From Bradyrhizobium sp. CER78 (lineage in GTDB: Bacteria; Pseudomonadota; Alphaproteobacteria; Rhizobiales; Xanthobacteraceae), in the NCBI RefSeq assembly GCF_029846235.1, contig NZ_JARVWP010000018.1, positions 62,001 to 126,000 on the forward strand: a stretch of DNA of 64,000 nucleotides. The letters run 5' to 3'. This document shows, in pieces, positions 61,212-64,000 of this stretch (position 1 is its first letter; each line of letters begins with the position of its first letter). The position numbers and the translations under genes are program-made. A model generated the notes under the pieces. The model saw only the letters and a program-made list of their open reading frames with translations. It was not told the DNA's origin and did not search any database.

Positions 61212-61612
61212 TTCACGAGCGGCTTGGTGGCGAGACCGACCTGGCTCAGGCCGATGCGGCTGAGCAGGTCGAACACATCCATCACGCTCTGGTACTGCGC
61301 CTGCGCATCGCCGCGCAGCACCACGGGAAATTCCGGCGTCAGCGCCTTCTGCTGGACCAGCCGCTGCTCGAGCTCGGGCAGCGTGACCGGGATCGTGTCG
61401 AGGAAGATCTTGCCGTCATTGGCGACCGTGATCGCCTTGGTGGTCTGGGTCGCAAGGCTCGGCGCCGCCGAGGCCTTCGGCAGATTGACCTTCTGCCCCT
61501 GCACGGTCGCGGTCGTCATGATGATGAAGATCACCAGCAGCACGTAGGCGAGGTCCAACATCGGCGTGATGTTGATGTCGTCATAGGGTTTGGAATCGGC
61601 CTGGATCTGCAT
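61208..61612 (-). CDS. exbD: ExbD/TolR-type proton channel subunit
   Basis: 134 residues: short cytosolic start (DDINITPMLDLAYVLLVIFI), one transmembrane helix with the proton-carrying Asp (PMLDLAYV), and a periplasmic domain (TVANDGKIFLDTIPVTLPEL, PVVLRGDAQAQYQSVMDVFD). Pairs with the ExbB domain of the preceding gene, 5 bp away. Confidence 0.93.
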   Translation of the reverse strand: MQIQADSKPYDDINITPMLDLAYVLLVIFIIMTTATVQGQKVNLPKASAAPSLATQTTKAITVANDGKIFLDTIPVTLPELEQRLVQQKALTPEFPVVLRGDAQAQYQSVMDVFDLLSRIGLSQVGLATKPLVK

Positions 61613-61617
61613 CGCCG

Positions 61618-63651
61618 TTACTCCGCGGCGATGCGGTGTTCGACCGGGTCCGGCCGGTCGGCGGAATAGAATTCCGCCATCTTGGTCACGAACTCGTCGA
61701 CGAAGACCTGAATGTCGTTGGTCAGGTCCTTGATCCGGGAGATCAGGTAGTTGTAGCCGAACAGCGCCGGGATCGCGACGCCGAGACCGGCGACGGTCGC
61801 CACCAGCGCCGCGGCGATGCCGGGCGCGATCGCGTTGACGTTGACGTCACCGCTCGCCGCGATCGCCGCGAAGGTGATCATGACGCCGACCACGGTGCCG
61901 AGCAGACCGAGGAACGGTCCGCCGGAGATCGCGATGGTCAGCACCACCATCAGGCGGTTGAGCCGCTGCATCTCCTTGACGACGCCGCTATCGAGCGCCG
62001 CGCGGATCGCCGCGATCGAGACTGCCGACAGCACCGGAGCACGCTGCGAGTTGCTGAAGCGATGACGGATCTCCGCTGCGCCGATGTGGTAGATGCGGTA
62101 GAGCGAGGACGAACGCATCATCTTGGCGTCGGCCTCGGTGAGGCGTCCGCCCAGCGTCGAGACGTCGTCGGCATCGCCGCGATCCAGCATGGTGAGATCG
62201 GCGGCGATCTCGCGGAAGCCCTTCATGAACTGGGCGTTCGCCCTGGCCTGCTTGTTGAGATACGAGGCCTTGTCGATCATCACCACCCAGCTGATCGCGG
62301 CCATGATCAAGAGAATGCCGATCACCACCCAGCCGTCGAGCGTCACCGACTTCAGGATCACCGCGAAGTAGCCGGACAGCCAGCTTGCCGTCTCTTCATC
62401 GACGCTGAAGGCCATCAGCTTGGCCTGGTCGGGGCCCTGCCCGATCGCCATCACCTTGATGAGCCCGGCGGGACGCGCGACCTTGCTGATCTGCACCTCG
62501 TCGATGTCGCCGACAAAGCCGGCCATGGCAGCAGCGGGCGCCGGTGCCGGCGTTGCCCCCGCATCCGGCGTCGCCGCGGGCGCGGCGCCACCGTCCGCAG
62601 CCGACGCATCAGGGGGCACTGACGGTGTTGCTGCGGACGGGGCCGTCGCAGGCGCGATCGGAGAAGCGGAGGTCGACGAATCCCCTCCGATCAGGCCAAC
62701 AGTATTGAGAGCCGGCAGGCTCGCGCTGAGCGCGGCATAGGATGCGCCGTCGAGATAGAGCGTGACCTGGCCGTTTGCCGCAACGACGGCGACATGATGC
62801 CAGCCGCCGGCCGCGACCGGTGCGCCAGCAGTCGAGCGCTGCACGGCGCCCGCTTTGGTGACTTCAACGAACGGGCTGCCATTATCGACACCGATCACCA
62901 GCGCGTTGGCACCATCACGCCGGCTGAACAGCGCAGCGTTCGGCTGCAGCGCGGCCGGCTTGATCCAGGCCGACCAGGTCAGCGCGGCGCCATCGGGCGA
63001 TGCGAGCGACGGCGAGGCCGGCACGGTCACCGGCGCGCGGCCGTCGAGCCGCAGTCCGGTTCCGATCAGCGAGCCATCCGCCGGCTGGCCGACGCTCTGC
63101 GCGTTGTTGGCCCAAACCGAGGAATCGATCGCCGGCGTGCCGCGCTCGTTGAAGTGATAGACCGTCAGGGTGTCCGGATCGTAGGTTCCCTTGGGGTCGC
63201 TGGTCGCGAGCGCTTTCTTGTTGCCGTAATAGAGCCAGATGTCGGTCCGTGCGCCCGGCGCGATGTTCGGCACCGCAACCCAGACCAGACCTTCGCCAAG
63301 CAAGGAGTCGAACTTCTCGATGTGATGCTTCAGCGGCGTCTTGTCGTCACCGGCGACGAAGCGCAGATCGCTGCCGTCGTCCTTTGCCGCGCTGAAGCGG
63401 AAATTGCCGACATGCAGCCGCACCAGCACCGGCGTCGCCCCGATCGGATCGGTGACGTTGGCGCCCGATGCGCTGACGTCGACCGTGATCTTCTTGCGCA
63501 GCGACCATTCGTCGTTCCACCAGGCATTTGCCGGTGCGAGCGTCGTCAGCAGGGCGACGAGCCCAAACAACAATGCCGTCGCGACGTTCGCAATACCTCG
63601 GCACAGCGCCGGCCGGCGCGTGCGTCGCTCGAGAGAGAGACCCATCCCCAT
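61618..63651 (-). CDS. DUF2341/LamG periplasmic domains fused to ExbB/TolQ proton channel
   Basis: 677 residues. Signal-like helix (ATALLFGLVALLTTLAPANA), DUF2341 (WWNDEWSLRKKITVDVSASG, VWVAVPNIAPGARTDIWLYY), a LamG-like concanavalin domain (LTWSAWIKPAALQPNAALFS, GGWHHVAVVAANGQVTLYLD), an Ala/Pro/Ser linker and then a MotA/TolQ/ExbB channel domain (WVVIGILLIMAAISWVVMID, ISGGPFLGLLGTVVGVMITF, GIAAALVATVAGLGVAIPAL). This ExbB carries a large periplasmic, possibly glycan-binding, domain. The start overlaps the TpsB-like stop by one base. Confidence 0.9.
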   Translation of the reverse strand: MGMGLSLERRTRRPALCRGIANVATALLFGLVALLTTLAPANAWWNDEWSLRKKITVDVSASGANVTDPIGATPVLVRLHVGNFRFSAAKDDGSDLRFVAGDDKTPLKHHIEKFDSLLGEGLVWVAVPNIAPGARTDIWLYYGNKKALATSDPKGTYDPDTLTVYHFNERGTPAIDSSVWANNAQSVGQPADGSLIGTGLRLDGRAPVTVPASPSLASPDGAALTWSAWIKPAALQPNAALFSRRDGANALVIGVDNGSPFVEVTKAGAVQRSTAGAPVAAGGWHHVAVVAANGQVTLYLDGASYAALSASLPALNTVGLIGGDSSTSASPIAPATAPSAATPSVPPDASAADGGAAPAATPDAGATPAPAPAAAMAGFVGDIDEVQISKVARPAGLIKVMAIGQGPDQAKLMAFSVDEETASWLSGYFAVILKSVTLDGWVVIGILLIMAAISWVVMIDKASYLNKQARANAQFMKGFREIAADLTMLDRGDADDVSTLGGRLTEADAKMMRSSSLYRIYHIGAAEIRHRFSNSQRAPVLSAVSIAAIRAALDSGVVKEMQRLNRLMVVLTIAISGGPFLGLLGTVVGVMITFAAIAASGDVNVNAIAPGIAAALVATVAGLGVAIPALFGYNYLISRIKDLTNDIQVFVDEFVTKMAEFYSADRPDPVEHRIAAE

Positions 63652-64000
63652 CAGAATTCACCCCAGATTCGGAAGTTCACGCGCGGACTGTTGGCGTGCG
63701 TGTATGCTTGAGTAACGCCCGGCACCGAAAACGCGACCATGCCGTTGAAATATTCGAGCGTCTTGAATCGCGTGCCGACGCCGTAGCTCCATGCGACGAA
63801 TGACGACTCCTGTCCCGGAAGCGGCTGCTGGATCGACGCGTACCCGCCGTCCATGAACGTGAAGAAGCGCCAGTCGTTGAACGTGACGAAGCGCGGCTTG
63901 CCGTCGCCGGTTTCGCTCTTGAGCTCGCCTTGCAGCATGCTGCCGACATTGGGCGTGCGCAGCTCGAAATTGGCGACCGCACCGTTGTCGCCGAGCACCT
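63651..64000 (-). CDS. ShlB/TpsB-like outer-membrane barrel, C-terminal part (runs off the right edge)
   Basis: Only the last 115 or so residues are seen. GDNGAVANFELRTPNVG, DWRFFTFMDGGYASIQQP, a strand-rich course and the C-terminal Phe (RVNFRIWGEF) match the end of two-partner secretion transporters of the ShlB/FhaC/Omp85 superfamily. The complete gene and any TpsA partner lie outside the window. One-base overlap with the ExbB fusion gene. Confidence 0.75.
   Translation of the reverse strand, partial: VLGDNGAVANFELRTPNVGSMLQGELKSETGDGKPRFVTFNDWRFFTFMDGGYASIQQPLPGQESSFVAWSYGVGTRFKTLEYFNGMVAFSVPGVTQAYTHANSPRVNFRIWGEF

Overview
The window is high-GC chromosomal DNA from an alphaproteobacterium of the Bradyrhizobium/Rhodopseudomonas group (Nitrobacteraceae). 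This rests on the codon bias, the gene families (DUF3597 protein, phasin, paired LuxR-type response regulator and HisKA_3 kinase) and the intergenic palindromic repeats. I saw no tRNA, rRNA, CRISPR array, transposase, integrase or phage genes. Most of the window reads as stable chromosome.

Layout. Positions 1-5700 hold a PAS sensor fragment, a frameshifted L,D-transpeptidase, the murein endopeptidase MepA, a secreted unknown and the molybdate transporter modABC. Positions 5.7-14.5 kb hold a repeat-containing membrane-anchored unknown, a K+/H+ antiporter, an MscS channel, map, a Tag-like glycosylase, radC and an uncharacterised repeat-helical protein. Positions 14.5-24.5 kb hold glgX between long inverted repeats, a frameshifted adenylate cyclase, an AcoR-like sigma-54 activator, a TPR protein fused to a second secreted protein, and an NmrA-like protein. 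Positions 24.7-29.3 kb hold a two-component flavin monooxygenase pair and a large MscS-like channel. Positions 29.6-36.4 kb hold a ClpS/zinc-finger/AAA+ fusion, a TPR glycosyltransferase-like protein, an Rrf2 regulator with a methyltransferase, mscL and small proteins.

Positions 36.7-39.3 kb carry a compact three-gene operon: a coiled-coil protein, a membrane protein with a cytosolic roadblock-like domain and a periplasmic OmpA domain, and a Rab/MglA-like small GTPase. Next come a two-component system with a pair of dyad operators, a PL5 alginate-lyase-like protein and a MarR/isochorismatase/MFS operon. Positions 45.8-52.3 kb form a six-gene operon for medium-chain polyhydroxyalkanoate (PHA) metabolism: acyl-CoA ligase, MaoC hydratase, class II-like PhaC, PhaZ, phasin and acyl-CoA dehydrogenase. 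An AraC regulator is divergent from it.

Positions 54.2-64 kb and beyond are one tightly packed operon for a Ton-like envelope machine: a TpsB-like outer-membrane barrel, a DUF2341/LamG-ExbB fusion, ExbD, an unknown, TonB, a porin, a coiled-coil protein, a parvulin isomerase, a YbjN-like protein, a lytic transglycosylase and a small secreted protein.

The strongest candidates for undescribed systems are the GTPase/roadblock/OmpA operon, the ClpS-zinc finger-AAA+ fusion with altered degron-pocket residues, and the Ton-like operon.
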